Below are positions 23,235 to 35,864 of a stretch of DNA of 64,000 bases, piece by piece. The stretch comes from Saccharina japonica (taxonomy: Eukaryota > Sar > Phaeophyceae > Laminariales > Laminariaceae): the NCBI GenBank assembly GCA_008828725.1, contig MEHQ01000619.1, positions 1 through 64,000 on the forward strand. Direction: 5' to 3'. Numbering within the stretch: position 1 is the stretch's first letter; every line of letters begins with the position of its first letter. The notes beneath the pieces are model-generated. The model was not told the DNA's origin. It saw nothing but the letters and a program-made list of their open reading frames with translations, and did no database searches. The position numbers were made by a program, and so were the translations under genes.

Positions 23235-23415
23235 CAGTGGGTACCCCGATTTAAGAGAGGGTACGTTAAGAGAATAGTACAGTTAAGAGAGACCGAATCG
23301 GCTGGACCCGCCTACACTAAACCTATATATTTCTCACTGTGGATAAGAGAGAAAGCTAGTTAAGCGAGTTATTTTTGGCCTGGACCACACCTCTCTTAAG
23401 CCGGGGAACCCACTG
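23235..23415. mobile_element. Family M MITE, intact, TA-flanked
   Basis: Starts CAGTGGGTACCCCGATTTAA and ends GGGGAACCCACTG, with TA at 23233-23234 and 23416-23417. It is 181 bp, non-coding and Tc1/mariner- or pogo-like. Confidence 0.75.
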
Positions 23416-23424
23416 TATGTACTT

Positions 23425-23795
23425 TTGTCCTTCCAATTTAAGATCTTCGCCCTTCTTTTCTCGCTCCTCTCTAGCCGTAACTCAGATCCGGGGTCACACA
23501 GCAGACTCTCCTCCCCCCTCCCTCCCCACTACGGTTCGTGCCTTGCCTTTGTGATCGCGAGAAGACTTCAGCCCTTCCTTCCTTCCCTCGTCGACTGGCG
23601 ACGACGAATTGCGCCCAACTATTTACCCACGCTACGTCGGCGCGCGCGCTCTCAGCAGTTCATTCCCTTTCTGTTTGCAAAATAAAATTCACAATCTCAC
23701 CACGGGCGATGGGATTCAAAACTCACGAAATCAACGCTATTAATAGCAGCATTCGAGGGTAACCACTACTAGTAGACCACCGGGGCAACCGGCTT
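23425..23795 (-). mobile_element. SINE D, near full length
   Basis: The tRNA-like head at the right has GTGGTCTACTAGTAG on the minus strand. The body has the GTAACTCAGATCCGGGGTCA and CCCTCGTCGACTGGCGACG blocks, and the tail end lies toward 23425. About 370 bp. Confidence 0.55.
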
Positions 23796-23804
23796 GAATG
23801 TGGC

Positions 23805-24690
23805 AAAAAAAATGAAAGCCGCCTTCCTCATGATCCTTGGTGCCTCCTTCTCCTCATGAGAGGTGCGAGGCGTGCCATAGTCGACCTCCGGCTCTCGATC
23901 GATCCGATCTGGAGCCGGAGGCCGACTATGGCACGCCTCACACCTCTCATGAGGGGGGGGGGGGGGGGGAGGCGCGCCATGAGTCGACCTCTGGGTCGCA
24001 CCTTTGATTAGGAGGAGGAGGAGGCACCAAGGATCACGAGGAAGGCGCCGGTCATTTTCTCGCCGTATTGGAGCGCGATGAAATGGTCGATCTGAAGCCA
24101 AAGGTAGACAATGGTACGTCTCACACCTCTCACGAGGGAGGAGGGGGGGGGCAGGCGTGCCATGGTCGACCTGTGGCTCACACCTCTAATGAGCAGGGAG
24201 GCAGGCGTGCCATGAGTCGACCTCTGGCTCGCACCTCTGAGGAGGAGGAGGAGGAGGAGGAGGAGGAGGAGGAGGAGGGCACCAAGGATCACGAGGAAGG
24301 CGCCGATCATGCCTTGCTGCATTGGAGCGCGATAAAACGATCGTTCTGAAGCCAACGGTCGACAATGGTACGCCTCACACCTCTCACGAGGGGGGGGGGG
24401 GCAGGCGTGCCATGATCGACCTCTGGCTCACACCTCTGCTGAGGCGGGAGGCACCAAGGATCATGACGAAGGCGCCGGTCATATTTAGCCACATCGCAGC
24501 GCGATGAAACGATCGATCTGGAGCAAGAGGCCGGACAATGGCACGCCTCAACACCTCTGATCAGGAGGGGGGCAGGCAGACAGACGTGCCATGGTCTACC
24601 TCTGACACATAATTCTGACGAGGGGGGGGGGGCACCAAGGGTCATGAGGAAGGCGTCGGGTCATTCTTGCCACTTTGGAGCGAGATAACT
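23805..24690. repeat. Family X tandem/inverted repeat block
   Basis: Repeated units CACCAAGGATCACGAGGAAG, GCGATGAAACGATCG, GCGTGCCATGGTCGACCTCT and CTCACACCTCT occur about five times, some inverted, mixed with G and GAG runs. Fragments also at 22020-22110 and 22920-22980. Confidence 0.65.
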
Positions 24691-25489
24691 TGACTGTTGC
24701 TTAGTGGCAACAAGAAAAAGATCCGAGCGTGCGCTGCCCTCCAGTCAAACGAATAAAATCGGCAACTTCGTTGAAGGAAAAGGTATTGATAAGTGTTCTC
24801 GCCGTCACGAAGCCACCGGGGTTAGCAAGGGTGGTCCAGTCCTGCCGTCGACGTCAATATGAGTGCGTACAAAAAAGGTCCTTAGGTTCGTTTTTGAGTC
24901 TGTAGCCCTTTCCTCCTTGTACATATGTATGATACGAGTATCGTATAACACGCAACACAACACACCGCCTATTGATAGGACGAATTTCAGCGCGAATTTT
25001 CTCCAAAACGTTGATCGCGGTCTTATCCGGCCGGCCAGGGGTCGGAGTCGACAAACTTATGGTTTTGATGTTGTTGTTGTTGTTGTTGTTGCTGTTGCTG
25101 TTGTTGTTGTTGCCGTATGCTATCGTCGTCGTCGCTGTTCTGTTGATCTTGTCCTCTTTATCTGCACATGAAGCCGTTCTTCCTACGAGTATATAATATA
25201 TTACATCACACCAGTATACCGTACCAGGTATATGCCTACCAGCGATATCCACCGCATCCCGCACGCCCAGGTTCTGCACACAACTTTTTTTTCTTCAGTC
25301 CTATACGGGAGGACACCGCTGCGGGTGCCAGGTTCTTGACCCAACCGTCGCATGGATATTTCATACCGGTATATACCATACTTCGAAGTTTTGTTTTGGT
25401 TATTTGTCCATCACTTCTACCTCCAGCTCTCTCGACAAGCCGGGGTCACAGGTACTTTCCTTTCTCCCCGACTACGGCCGCGCACGACA

Positions 25490-26560
25490 TGAGTACCCCC
25501 CGAGGGTCTATGGTCATACGACTACGGCCATGCATGAAAATGAAGTACACCCTCCCCCCCCCCTATAAATACTTTATATATTTATAGTGGGTTGGCGTCG
25601 CTTGGCGACGACGCTGTAAAACATGCCTCTCACTGCGTGAGCTAGACAACCAGGATACCGTTTTTTTTTGTTTTTTGGCGGTCACCTAGGCTGGCGGTCT
25701 GGTTAGATCATTTGTGCGTGGTTGATAAGCTCAACTCCGCACAAGGGGAATGATTGTATCACGTAGTGTGATATGGTAAGGCATCCATGAGGCAGATACA
25801 TAGTAATACCCATTGCTGTCTCTGGAAGTGGCCACACCAGAAATTAAATCAATTCATTGGAGGCTGTCGTCCATATGCAAGTCCGCCTCAGAGGCGGTTC
25901 TTAGCAGGATGCAGCTCACCCTCCACGCGACTCGCCCAATACCTCACGGCGCTTCGCGCTTGGTGCAAGCAGTGTCTGCCTGGTTGGTGAAAACCCAACG
26001 TGCTCCGTCCCGGCATTGTAGGGATGCGAGGGTCTATGGTCATATGACTTCGGCCGTGCACGATATGAGTACACCCCCCCCCCCTATAAATATTTTGATG
26101 TATTTATAGGTTGGGTTGGCGTCGGCTGGCGACGACGCTGTAAAACACGCCTCTCACTGCGTGAGCTAGACAACCAGGGTGCCGTTTTTGTTTTTGGCGG
26201 TCACCAAGGCTGGCGGTCGAGTTAGATCATTTGTGCGGGGTGGAGAACCTTTGCTCCGCACAAGGGGAATGATCGTATCACGTAGTGTGTATATGGTAAG
26301 GCAGCAGCGAGGCAGTTACACACAAATTAAATTAGCTCATTGAAACTGTCGTCCATATGCAAGTCCGCCTCAGAGGCGGTTCTTAGCAGGATGCAGCTCA
26401 CCCTCCATGCGACTCGTCCAATACCTCACGGCGCTTCGCGCTTGGTGCAAGCAATGTCTGCCTGGTTGGTGAAAACCCAACGTGCTCCGTCCCGGCATTG
26501 TAGGGATGCGAGGGTCTATGGTCATACGACTACGGCCGTGCACGACATGAGTACACCCCC
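25490..26560 (+). repeat. Head-to-tail chain of three family G repeats
   Basis: A 3' fragment (25490-25557) and two long copies (25580-26084 and 26098-26556) are joined by a C run plus TATAAATATTT-type linkers. Confidence 0.75.
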
Positions 26561-27296
26561 CACCCCGCCCCCGCCCCCTCCCCCCCGGAACCCGCCTTCC
26601 ATTTTCATCGCGCAGAGGGTTCGTTCAGCGTTAGCACTGCTCGTCGTTCATCCGATTTTGGTAACTCACGCCCTCGTTGCTAACTCACGTCCTCCCGCTT
26701 TCCGCGATGATAAATGTGTATGTGTATATTTGCGCGTTGGTTCTCCATTTACCGAGGCTACAGATAAACCGGTACAGCAGTGGTGTACCCATTTCAAGAC
26801 CACCCCGTGGCAAAGCCCAAAAACGTGGTCTTATCTCTACCCTATGGTACTATATTTTACTACTGACCACATTAATTCCGAGTAGTTTTTTTCCTCGTGA
26901 CGAGCCGATTTGCCTGGTCTTATCTCTATTGTGGCCTTAAACCGGACGGTCTTAAAATGTATGTGTGTGTGTGTTTTTTTATAATCCTCCGGCGGGTGGG
27001 TTAAACATAAAGCTTAAGCCCTCCACACTTCCACGTCTCACTTCGTGGAGTGTGTCAATTCACTCCATGCCCCCTCCGAAGTACCAGCCCCTGCTGCTTA
27101 AAAGGGGTACACCACTGTATATCTACTGCTAGAGGGAACGCTCATCACCCCCGTGGCAACGTGGCAATAGCCAGAGCTTCTCGGTGGCATGGGGTGGTCG
27201 TTGTTTTCTCCGTTATTTATCTGGTACCTGGTAGGTGAATATTATCGTAACGACTGTACAACTGCCTGTAGACTCGGGGTCGAGACACTTGCTGTG

Positions 27297-27478
27297 TTAC
27301 GGAGGACCATAGTAAATAGGACCAACTATTAATATCGTGAGTAAAAATAGGGATGTATTTAGGTTTTTGTCTCTACCGTAGGTCCTATAGGGACCAAATA
27401 TTGTTAGTAAAAATAGGGATGTATATAGGTTTTAGTGTGTACCGCAGGTCCTATTTACAACATTAGCCCACCCCGTAA
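27297..27478. mobile_element. Family A MITE with duplicated core
   Basis: TTACGGAGGACCATAGTAAA at the left and GCCCACCCCGTAA at the right. The core (ACCAAATATTGTTAGTAAAA to ACCGCAGGTCCTAT) occurs twice. Confidence 0.7.
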
Positions 27479-27689
27479 TAGTACCCCCCTGCCAGATTTT
27501 TGCCGATCGTGTATATCACCGGGGGGTGATGAGACATCACACCCCCCTAGGACGAATGTGCTTTTTTTTAAGCTGGCTTCCTCGACAACGGGGACAGGGG
27601 AAACGCCCAGCGATATGTCTATACTATATATGGAAACAGATCCCGAGGATATCTGTCCAAGGCCACCATTCTCGTTGTGTATGCCCTCT

Positions 27690-28062
27690 CTATTAATAGT
27701 AAGGCATGGCCCCTCTATAAGGCATGGCCCCTCTAAGGCATGGCCCCTCTAAGGCATGGACCCTCTATTAATAAGGCATGGCCCTTCGACGGCATGACCC
27801 CTCTAAGACATGGCCCCTCTAAGGCATGGCCCTTCTAAGGCATGGAACCTCTATTAATAAGGCATGGCCCTTCGACGACATGACCCCTCTAAGGGATGGC
27901 CCCTTTAAGGCATGGCCCCTCTAAGGCATGGACCCTCTATTAATAAGGCATGGCCCTTCTACGGCATGACCCCTCTAAGGCATGGCGCCCTCTAACGTAT
28001 GGCTCCTCTAAGGCGTGGTCCCTCTAAGGCATGGCCCCTATAAGGCATGGCCCCTCTGAGGC
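27690..28062. repeat. AAGGCATGGCCCCTCT minisatellite
   Basis: About twenty units of 16-17 bases, some with TATTAATA inserted (27764-27775, 27853-27860, 27937-27945). Confidence 0.85.
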
Positions 28063-28129
28063 ATGTTTTGGAGAAAATCGGTTATCTAGGAAATTCATCC
28101 CAGGGTGTGTGCGATCTTACTATAATCAT

Positions 28130-30346
28130 TAGGGCTGTGAGTTGGCTGGAGTTCCCGCCTAGTTATTAGTTGGCTGGCGAAGCCAGCCAACTAACTGACT
28201 TTAGTTGACTAGTTGGCTGGCGCTAGCGAGCCAAAAAAGCCCCCCCCGGCCGAGGGGGCCCCGCTGGAGGCACCCCCGGAGGGCCCGCCGGAGGCGCCTC
28301 CGGGGGATCTCGCTGAAGACGCCGCCGGAGGCAAAAAATACGCTATTTGGCTTCATTTTGCACCCAAAAAGCATGATAAATGGGCCAAGTTTATCTCTGG
28401 TTTTGATCACGAAACAGGCATATTTCTAAACTTGGTCTCAGTTTGTCGGATATTAAAGAGATGCACCAGAAATATAGGGTACGTTCTCGTACTAGGTACG
28501 TTAAGCATCTCACTTGCTCTACCCATTAATGTGCGTTTATTTTGTTTTGGTTTTTCTCTTTTTCAGTCTGTGACCACATAATTTGTATCTCTAGGATTGA
28601 GAATCAGGACAGGCACTGGGTGTACTGATGTGGTTGAGTAGAAATAACGGGTTGAATGTGAAGACAACACACACATACTCGTGCGGCAGGCAGTAGCACA
28701 TCACCAGACCAGTACAAACTAAAAATAGGACACAAAATAGACTGGGATCGGCCAAACTAGACGGGGATCGACCAAAATAGACTGGGATCGACACACAGCT
28801 CAGGACGAGCATCGCTCAAACACCCGAGCCAGAGGTGCTAATCATCCAGTTGACACGCTCATGAAAGAAGACATACTTTTGTATTATTACAGTAATAGCA
28901 CGTTGGGACAAAGTCCCGCCATCACAGTCAGTTGACCGTATTAACCATAAGACCAGAGTTCTACCTTTTACTTAATGCTCGTATGGTCCGTCCGGCACAA
29001 AATATTTCCCATGAGGTTTACGAAGTGTGAGTAGTCATAACTCATGTTTTTTCTTGTTTTTTTTTAATGAGACAACCATATATTCGTGACCGCATAGACA
29101 AGAGGAATCGATGCTGAAAACGAGAAAAAACATGATTTTCCACACTAAATTCAAGTAGTTACGCAACAATGCATCAAAAAATATTTCTCCAAGACTGGCC
29201 AAAATCGACCAAAATCAGTCATTTTGGGCAAAATTATGAATATCTCACGCAATTTGGTATTGCTGCAAACGAAACAAAAACGGCCTGGAGGCGTGGACGA
29301 GAGCAATCGTTTGCCGTATGCTATTAGTATATCGCACGATTTGTCAAACAGTAGTAACCAGGGGAAAATGACCTTCGATATACATTGTTTCCCTCATATT
29401 TTTCTCCCTCTTTCGCTAAATGAATGAATTAATTATCCCCCCTCTTTTGCTAAAATTGTGTCTAATAGTATATGTTCATATAATGCATTCGTATTATCAT
29501 ATATGACTTAATATATGCATACAAGATGCGTGTGTGGTATCTCTCCCTTTAAAGCTGTTTTTTTATTATGAAAAAATGGCCGGCGGCCTATGGTCATAGC
29601 TCCCCAAATCACTGCTCAGAATTTGGGGTTGAAAAGTATTACACCCAGGGAAACAAGGGGCTTGTTTATACGTTTTTGACATAAACGAGGCGAATTAATA
29701 TAATAATTAAAAAAAATCGTGAGAAGCTGCGCGCAGTGTTAAGCTTTCTGACGGTGCCTCCAGATTTCCGAACAGCTCAAAACATCCTGAGAAATGTACC
29801 TTGGTGCGGGGAATGTATTGGAAATATTGAAATATTGTCCCAGATGGACTACAAAGATGCAGAATGCAGAACCCCGCAAATCATCTCGCATCAAAAGAAT
29901 GAACCGCTGTCCCCGTTTGGGACGCTTGGAAAACCGGCGCTCCTTCTGTACGCGGTAGCGAACCGCTACCTTGTCACGTGCACTCGCTTTCGGAGGAGCG
30001 CTCGGTACAGTCACTTCTTCGTCGGACGCTCCATCACCGCCATGGTCCGCCGACAGGCCAGGCTCAGCGGTGCTTGCACCCTCGGCCCTGCCATCGGCAC
30101 CGGCACCGTCGATGGCGATGGGTTGATGCGCCATGAGTTGTGGAAGACCTCTCTCTCAGCTCTGTGCGTGGTGGTACTGCTTGGGGACGCCGAGAAATAC
30201 GCACCCCGTACCAAACAAGCCTTCCTACAAGCAAGGAAACCCCCCCCAAAAAAATAGTTGGATAGTTGGCACCGCCGCAACTAACTTAAAAAACTAGCCA
30301 GCTAATAACTAGCTGGCAACTATTAGTCAGCCAACTCACAGCCCTA
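28130..30346. mobile_element. Family U hAT-like element, 2,217 bp
   Basis: TIRs TAGGGCTGTGAGTTGGCTG at both ends. ATAATCAT at 28122-28129 and 30347-30354 is a perfect 8-bp TSD. Subterminal words TAGTTGGCTGGC repeat near both ends. The interior includes a GC-rich palindromic block (28225-28335), an S repeat (28515-28680) and, at 29739-30134 on the minus strand, a 131-codon frame with acidic then basic composition (SAPPKASARDK, SKRPKRGQRF) that could be a transposase N-terminal remnant. I see no DDE or hAT dimerisation region, so it is probably non-autonomous. Confidence 0.75.
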
Positions 30347-30359
30347 ATAATCATAGTAT

Positions 30360-31370
30360 TACCCGTGAGGTACGGCGGTATTGAGCAGGTTCTCGCTGTC
30401 ATGATACTCACGTGTGTTGGTTCTTGAGAGACACACACTAGTAGTGGTTAGGGCCTCAATAGTGCCGGTCGAGTAGTGCCGGTTAGCCGCTATAATAGTG
30501 TCCGTGAAATCGCTTGGCACAGATGGGATTGACCAGTTAACCACGTGTGGCAGTGCGCGGAGTAGTGTCGGTTGCTGCTATAGTGCCGGTATGGTTGGCT
30601 GGATGGAGCATACCGAGCATCCCCAAAAGGGGCTTAGATAAACCTCGCCCTTATAACCCCTGTTTTCCCATCCAAGGAACGCCTCTCAAGCAAAGTAACA
30701 CAAACTCTGCACGCTCCCAAGACCAAAATCCAGGTAAATTACCGGCCTCTCAAGGTATTTCAAGGCCATACCCGTAACACTAGCCCACTCTGACGAACCA
30801 CCAGCCGTATAGTTGCACGTACGTGCTGGGCTGTTCGTATCTGCACGTACTTTTGCACCACCTGGCACCCTGTTCTCATTTGGTACTTTGACCCCGCAGT
30901 GGGCCCATCCCATTTGGCACCTTGCTCCCACCCACAAGGTGCAGAAATATAGTCAGCCCTCCGCAGGGGCCGCCGGAGGGCCCACCTGGCACCTCGATCC
31001 CATTTGGTACCATGTAGGCCAATACATATCTACAACAACTCCTACTATACGTATAACCGTATTGAATGTACGTGCAAATTCGAATAGCCTGGCACGTACG
31101 TGCAAGTTCTCCGCCGCCGTTGACGAACCGTTTACGCGGAAACATGATATAAATTGGGGGGAAATCCGGTCCCATGAACTTCAGAACACCAGTCGGAGAT
31201 GCGACTCCTCAGAACCCACCCCCACACCTCTGAATGGCGAGGCTACATACATATGAAGTACATACATATGAAGCCGAGAAGGGAAGGGGAAAGAAAGGAG
31301 GTCTTTCCGTGAGGAGCAGGGAAAAAGTCAACGAAAACCACCGCTGTGTCACCAGCAAGGGAGGGGATGG
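30360..31370. other. Stretch with no supported gene
   Basis: Repeated words AGTGCCGGT/GTAGTGTCGGTT (30460-30600) and ACTTTGACCCC/CACCTCGATCCCATTTGG (30880-31010). Open frames lack splice or composition support. Confidence 0.4.
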
Positions 31371-31374
31371 AGGG

Positions 31375-32015
31375 GGGGGCGTACTCATTTGTTGTTTGCC
31401 TTAGTAATGTTTGACACCATCATCCCTTTCGAGACGGAGGGGAGGGGGGGGGGGGGCCCCTATTTGTCGCAAGCCTTAGTCATTTAACCATCGAACACGC
31501 ATCCCTTTCGAGAGGGGGATGTACTGTGTCGACGGAAACGCGAAAAATCGAGCTAGCGCCACATCCTTAGCAAGGGGGGGAGGGGGGTGTACTCATGTCG
31601 TGCACGACTGTAGTCATATGACCATAGGGGGAGGGGTACTCATGTCGTGCACGGCCGTAGTCATATGACCATAGACCCTCGCATCCCTACAATGCCGGGA
31701 CGGAGCACGTTGGGTTTTCACCAACCAAGCAGACATTGCTTGCACCAAGCGCGAAGCGCCGTGAGGTATTGGGCGAGTCGCATGGAGGGTGAGCTGCATC
31801 CTGCTAAGAACCGCCTTTGAGGCGGACTTGCATATGGGCGACATCCTCCAATGAATTGATTTAATTTCTGGCGTGGCAATTTCCAGAGACAGCAATGAGT
31901 ATTACTATGTATCTGCCTCTTGGGTGCCTTAGCGGGGTGGGGGGGGGGGGGGTACTCATTTGTTGCAAGCCTTAGTCATTTGACCATCGACCGCGCATCC
32001 CTTTCGAGAGGGGGA
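31375..32015. repeat. G and H repeats interleaved, minus-strand G copy
   Basis: H units at 31375-31440, 31455-31520 and 31945-32015, each after a G run. An inverted G copy is at 31633-31925. Confidence 0.7.
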
Positions 32016-32327
32016 TGTACTGTCTCGACGGAAACGCGAAAAAATCGAGCTGCGTAGCGCCACATCCCTACGATAGCAAGGGGGGGTGGGGGGCGAGGCA
32101 AAATTGTACTGCCGAAAGAGAGAACGCAAAAAGTCACACAGTCGTGTGCCACAGCAGTATGAGTAGCCAAATTACCCAGATCTCCCCCGCCGGCTCCGAG
32201 CGGGCGGGGTACTCGTAGGTCGGTAGGATGAGAAATGAAAAAAACAACAACGAAAAACCTACTGTTTTGTGCCGCAAATAAGTGCCTCGATTACCCAGGC
32301 CAGCCCCGGCATTGAGCGGGGGGGGGG

Positions 32328-32600
32328 GGGGTGTACTTCGTTTTCATGCATGGCCGTAGTCGTATGACCATAGACCCTCGCATCTCTACAATGCCGGGAC
32401 GGAGCGTGTCGGGTTTTCACCGACCAGGCAGACATTGCTAGCACCAAGCACGAAGCGCCGTGAGGTGTTGGGCGACCGACTCGCATGAAGGGTGAGCTGC
32501 ATCCTACTAAGAACCGCTTGTGAGGCGGACTTGCATATGGATGACAGCTTCAATGAGCTAATTTGATTTCTGGTGTGGCCACTTCCTGAGACAGCAATGG
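32328..32600 (-). repeat. Family G repeat, inverted
   Basis: Starts after a G run (32319-32332) with TGTACTTCGTTTTCATGCAT and continues ATGCCGGGACGGAGCGTGTC. Truncated at the distal end. Confidence 0.7.
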
Positions 32601-32888
32601 GGGGGGTAGGGGGTAGGCAGGACGCAACAAGAAAAATCCACTCTAAAGCCGACCCGAAATCTCAGAAAACGTAAAAAGAGAACCCCTCCTACTATATACA
32701 AAAACCTCCGACTCCCAAAACCCAGAAAAAAAACGGAAACTATCGACTGCAGCGGCGATGATGCGAAAATCTGCAAAAATCCACGGCTGCGCCTCGAGAT
32801 TCACCTACTATATCTACGTTAGGTTGGACCCCACGTACAAACGCGTAACAAACGGAGACGAAGACACGGCAGAACATGGGCTTTTGGG

Positions 32889-32917
32889 ATCGTGAGTTCG
32901 ATTCTCACCGCCCTCCA
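32889..32917 (+). other. tRNA T-arm-like sequence
   Basis: GTGAGTTCGATTCTCAC forms a 5-bp stem with a 7-base loop and contains a B box. CGCCCTCCA follows. The D arm and the matching acceptor strand are not found upstream, so it is a fragment or SINE relic. Confidence 0.4.
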
Positions 32918-33465
32918 TAAGAAGTCTTCTTTTTAAGAAAATATGAAAAAAAAAACGAAAAAAAAACTTTCCCATGTCGAACCTGAAAAATACAAAAAAT
33001 ACTCTTCCCCGGATACCCCGAAATTGGGAACCGGTAAGCCAATTAGCTTTTGGCACGTCGACCCGTATATATCCGGTCGATCTGAGTACCCCGCCGGTCC
33101 AGCGGGGGGGGGGGCGCGAGTGTCGCAGGGCTTAGTTTGGTTGGGTAATTGTGTAATTTTGTTTTTGACCTTTTTACCCATAGCCCAAAAGAGTAGCACC
33201 TACACAAGACTACCTAATTGTATACTGGCGTTAGATACGGTAAGCACCAAAATCATTTCTCCATGTATAACTCAGCGTTTTCTTATGGGGCTCCTTCGGG
33301 CAAAAGAAGAGCACCCGCAGTCTTGGAAAAAATATATATATATATGTTTTTTTCAGTTTCAATACTATTTCTGGTGTTAGTTCGACCTTTCATGACTCCT
33401 TGCCGAAAACGACATTTCTCCAGTTCTAATGCTCAGACCTACTCCCCGTGGTGACTTGCAGAGAG

Positions 33466-33841
33466 CGTAGGTCATGGACAACCTTTTTGTCTCAGGAGCC
33501 GGATCGATCCGACGCCTGTTTCATCACGAAAAGTGCCTCTTACTCAAAAACGACTCCCCATACCTCTGGTACCCAAAGACGAATTTGAAAAATGGCAGTT
33601 TCTCCGGCTGCTGATGCCGTTTTATCTCAGATGTTCGACGAGGCCGGCTGCTGATACCGTTTTATCTCAGATTTTCGACGAGGACGCCGAGCACCAAATA
33701 GGCGAACCTACCCGGGCCTCTAGTTCGACCGTCCGTAGCATCCTACGCGGCCACAGCAGAGTGTATAGATACCAAACAGGAGCTCTCCGAAACGATCAAA
33801 ACTCTTGCTGCTGAGCACTTTCGTTTCGTGATGTGAATAAA
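33466..33841 (+). pseudogene. Possible exon cluster or gene fragment, unrecognised
   Basis: After a CTTGCAG acceptor-like site, a frame from 33474 reads MDNLFVSGAGSIRRLFHHEK and LKNDSPYLWYPKT. A 41-base unit containing GCTGATGCCGTTTTATCTCAG, which looks like a branch point plus acceptor, is duplicated (33608 and 33649). The downstream frame reads IFDEDAEHQIGEPTRASSST to a TGA at 33812, with AATAAA at 33836. No upstream exons are convincing. Confidence 0.3.
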
Positions 33842-34351
33842 CACAGCAATGCCTGCGCTCTCTTGCAGATCCAAGAGCCCCAACACCCCCCAGATACTAT
33901 AACGGACAACATATACGTTGGTCGGGAGCAGCTCTGAGCTTTACAACTGGAGCTATACCGTGTTCGGTAAGAAATAATGACAGGGTGTTAATTGTACCAT
34001 AATAGTATTGCTGCTGTAAAAAAGACGGAACATTTTTTTTTTCAAAAGACTCAATCAAGTACGTACCTTTTTTTTTGTTTTTACCGAAGGGGCCTCTTAT
34101 AGAAAGAAGTGCGCTGACTTACGTACGAGTATGAAGAAGTGATTGTGGTGGATATCAAAGCGAAAGCACAGACCGGAATTCGAGTCCATTCAATGCGTGA
34201 ACACTGCTGTTGCTGCGTGTGGAGAGGCACAAAGAAATCGTGCCGAAACAAAGTATGATTACGCCAGGCATCGGTCAGCACGCAGAAAAACGCGGCCGCT
34301 ACTGGGCTAATAGTCTACCAATAAATAGCGGAAATAGCGGGTGAATATATC

Positions 34352-34415
34352 TATATCTATACATCTATACATCTATCTATCTATATATCTATCTATATAT
34401 ACACATATATATATA
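34352..34415. repeat. TATC/TATA microsatellite
   Basis: CTATCTATATCTATACATC-type repeats. Confidence 0.75.
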
Positions 34416-35055
34416 TTGTACTTGGTGTCCGAATTACAATAATCCAAGGCCATGAGACCCCAGATCTGAGCTACGACTATTAAGAATAGGAGAGAGAGAA
34501 AAGAAGGGCCAAAACATAATAAATGGGAAAAATAAAAATAAACGCCCTTGTACGTACATCACGCGTGCAGTATGATACCGCTCGTTCTGCCTTGCGCTCG
34601 CCCACGCCGAATGGTTGAATTGGACCGCTTCGACCGCGCACCTCTCAGCTTTTTGGTCGCCGAGACCGTACCTCTTAGTTTTTTGGTCGCCGAGTAACAC
34701 CCCCAACCCCCAACTTCTTAGAAACACGCATGTACGAAGACTTTTCGCGTTCACATCATGTGAATATCATCATGGCGTGGGGATGTGGGGGTGGAGCCCG
34801 CTGGGCGCGGCTTAGGATTTAATAAGAGTAGTAGAAGTTAGATGACCGTGTGAGGAGATAAGAGAGGAACGAGCTGCACGATGCGGTGATCGGTTAGGGT
34901 AGCAATGGGTGGGGGGTTGGTCGTAACTAAATTTCATTTTCGCAATTTGGGAACACGATATAGTGGTGTTGAGGTTTTCCAAAAGGGTCAACGGTTACGA
35001 AAAGTCTAGCGAGGGGTTAACGGCTACATAGACTAACGCTTGACGACCAGTAGCT

Positions 35056-35356
35056 GTAAATCTGCCCGCGCAGGCGAACTTCTCAGACGTGCCCGCATAA
35101 AATGATGCTGTTTCTAATGAGTTACCAGGTAGGGTTTTGTCACGAAGCTGTAAGGCATTCGCTCCCGACGATGAGCTTATTCTTGGCTTCGACTAACGGC
35201 GGCCACCACCCCGACCCCGACCCCGACCCGGACCTCTAACCCTAACCCTAACGAGAGGCATGCCTGGTTGGCGTGCCACATGGTCGTTGTGCTTGGAAAG
35301 GCTTTATTTTCAATGCGGACACACCTAAGAAAGTTCGCCTGCGCGGGCAGATTTAC
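35056..35356. mobile_element. Family V element, 24-bp TIRs
   Basis: GTAAATCTGCCCGCGCAGGC with GAAC following, and its inverse at the end. The interior contains CCCCGACCCC and CTAACCCTAACCCTAACG. Second copy at 50784-51079. TSD unclear. Confidence 0.65.
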
Positions 35357-35574
35357 GCGAGCCCCTTGACGACTAAAGATGTACGTAGCCTATCGTGACT
35401 AAAGGTGTACGTAGTCTATCGGGGTCATACCGAGTACATTTCAATATCTACCCCAGGTGTTGTAATACGTATGGATCCATAAATTAATGTATACGCCTTA
35501 CCTGCTACGCACAGTTTGCCTCGTACTATGTATGTAATCACAACTCAGATCCGCAGATCCGAAGACTCTCAGCA

Positions 35575-35605
<31 letters not shown>

Positions 35606-35864
35606 GCAATGTCTGCCTGGTTGATGAAAACCCAACGTGCTCCGTCCCGGCATTGTAGGGATGCGAGAGTCTGTGGTCATACGACTACGGCCGTGCACGA
35701 CATGAGAACACCCCCCCCATCCCGCCCGCTCAACGGGGAACACATGCCGGTATAATACGTAGGTATATACGAAGTATACCAGTATACCAGGTACCTGCTG
35801 CATTCTACTCGCACATGCCCTCACGATTACTGGTATATATATATATATATTATTTTTTTTCCTT

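Noticed and set aside
27690-28062. CRISPR-like array
   Set aside because: Units are contiguous 16-17-base tandem repeats with no spacers, in a eukaryotic context.
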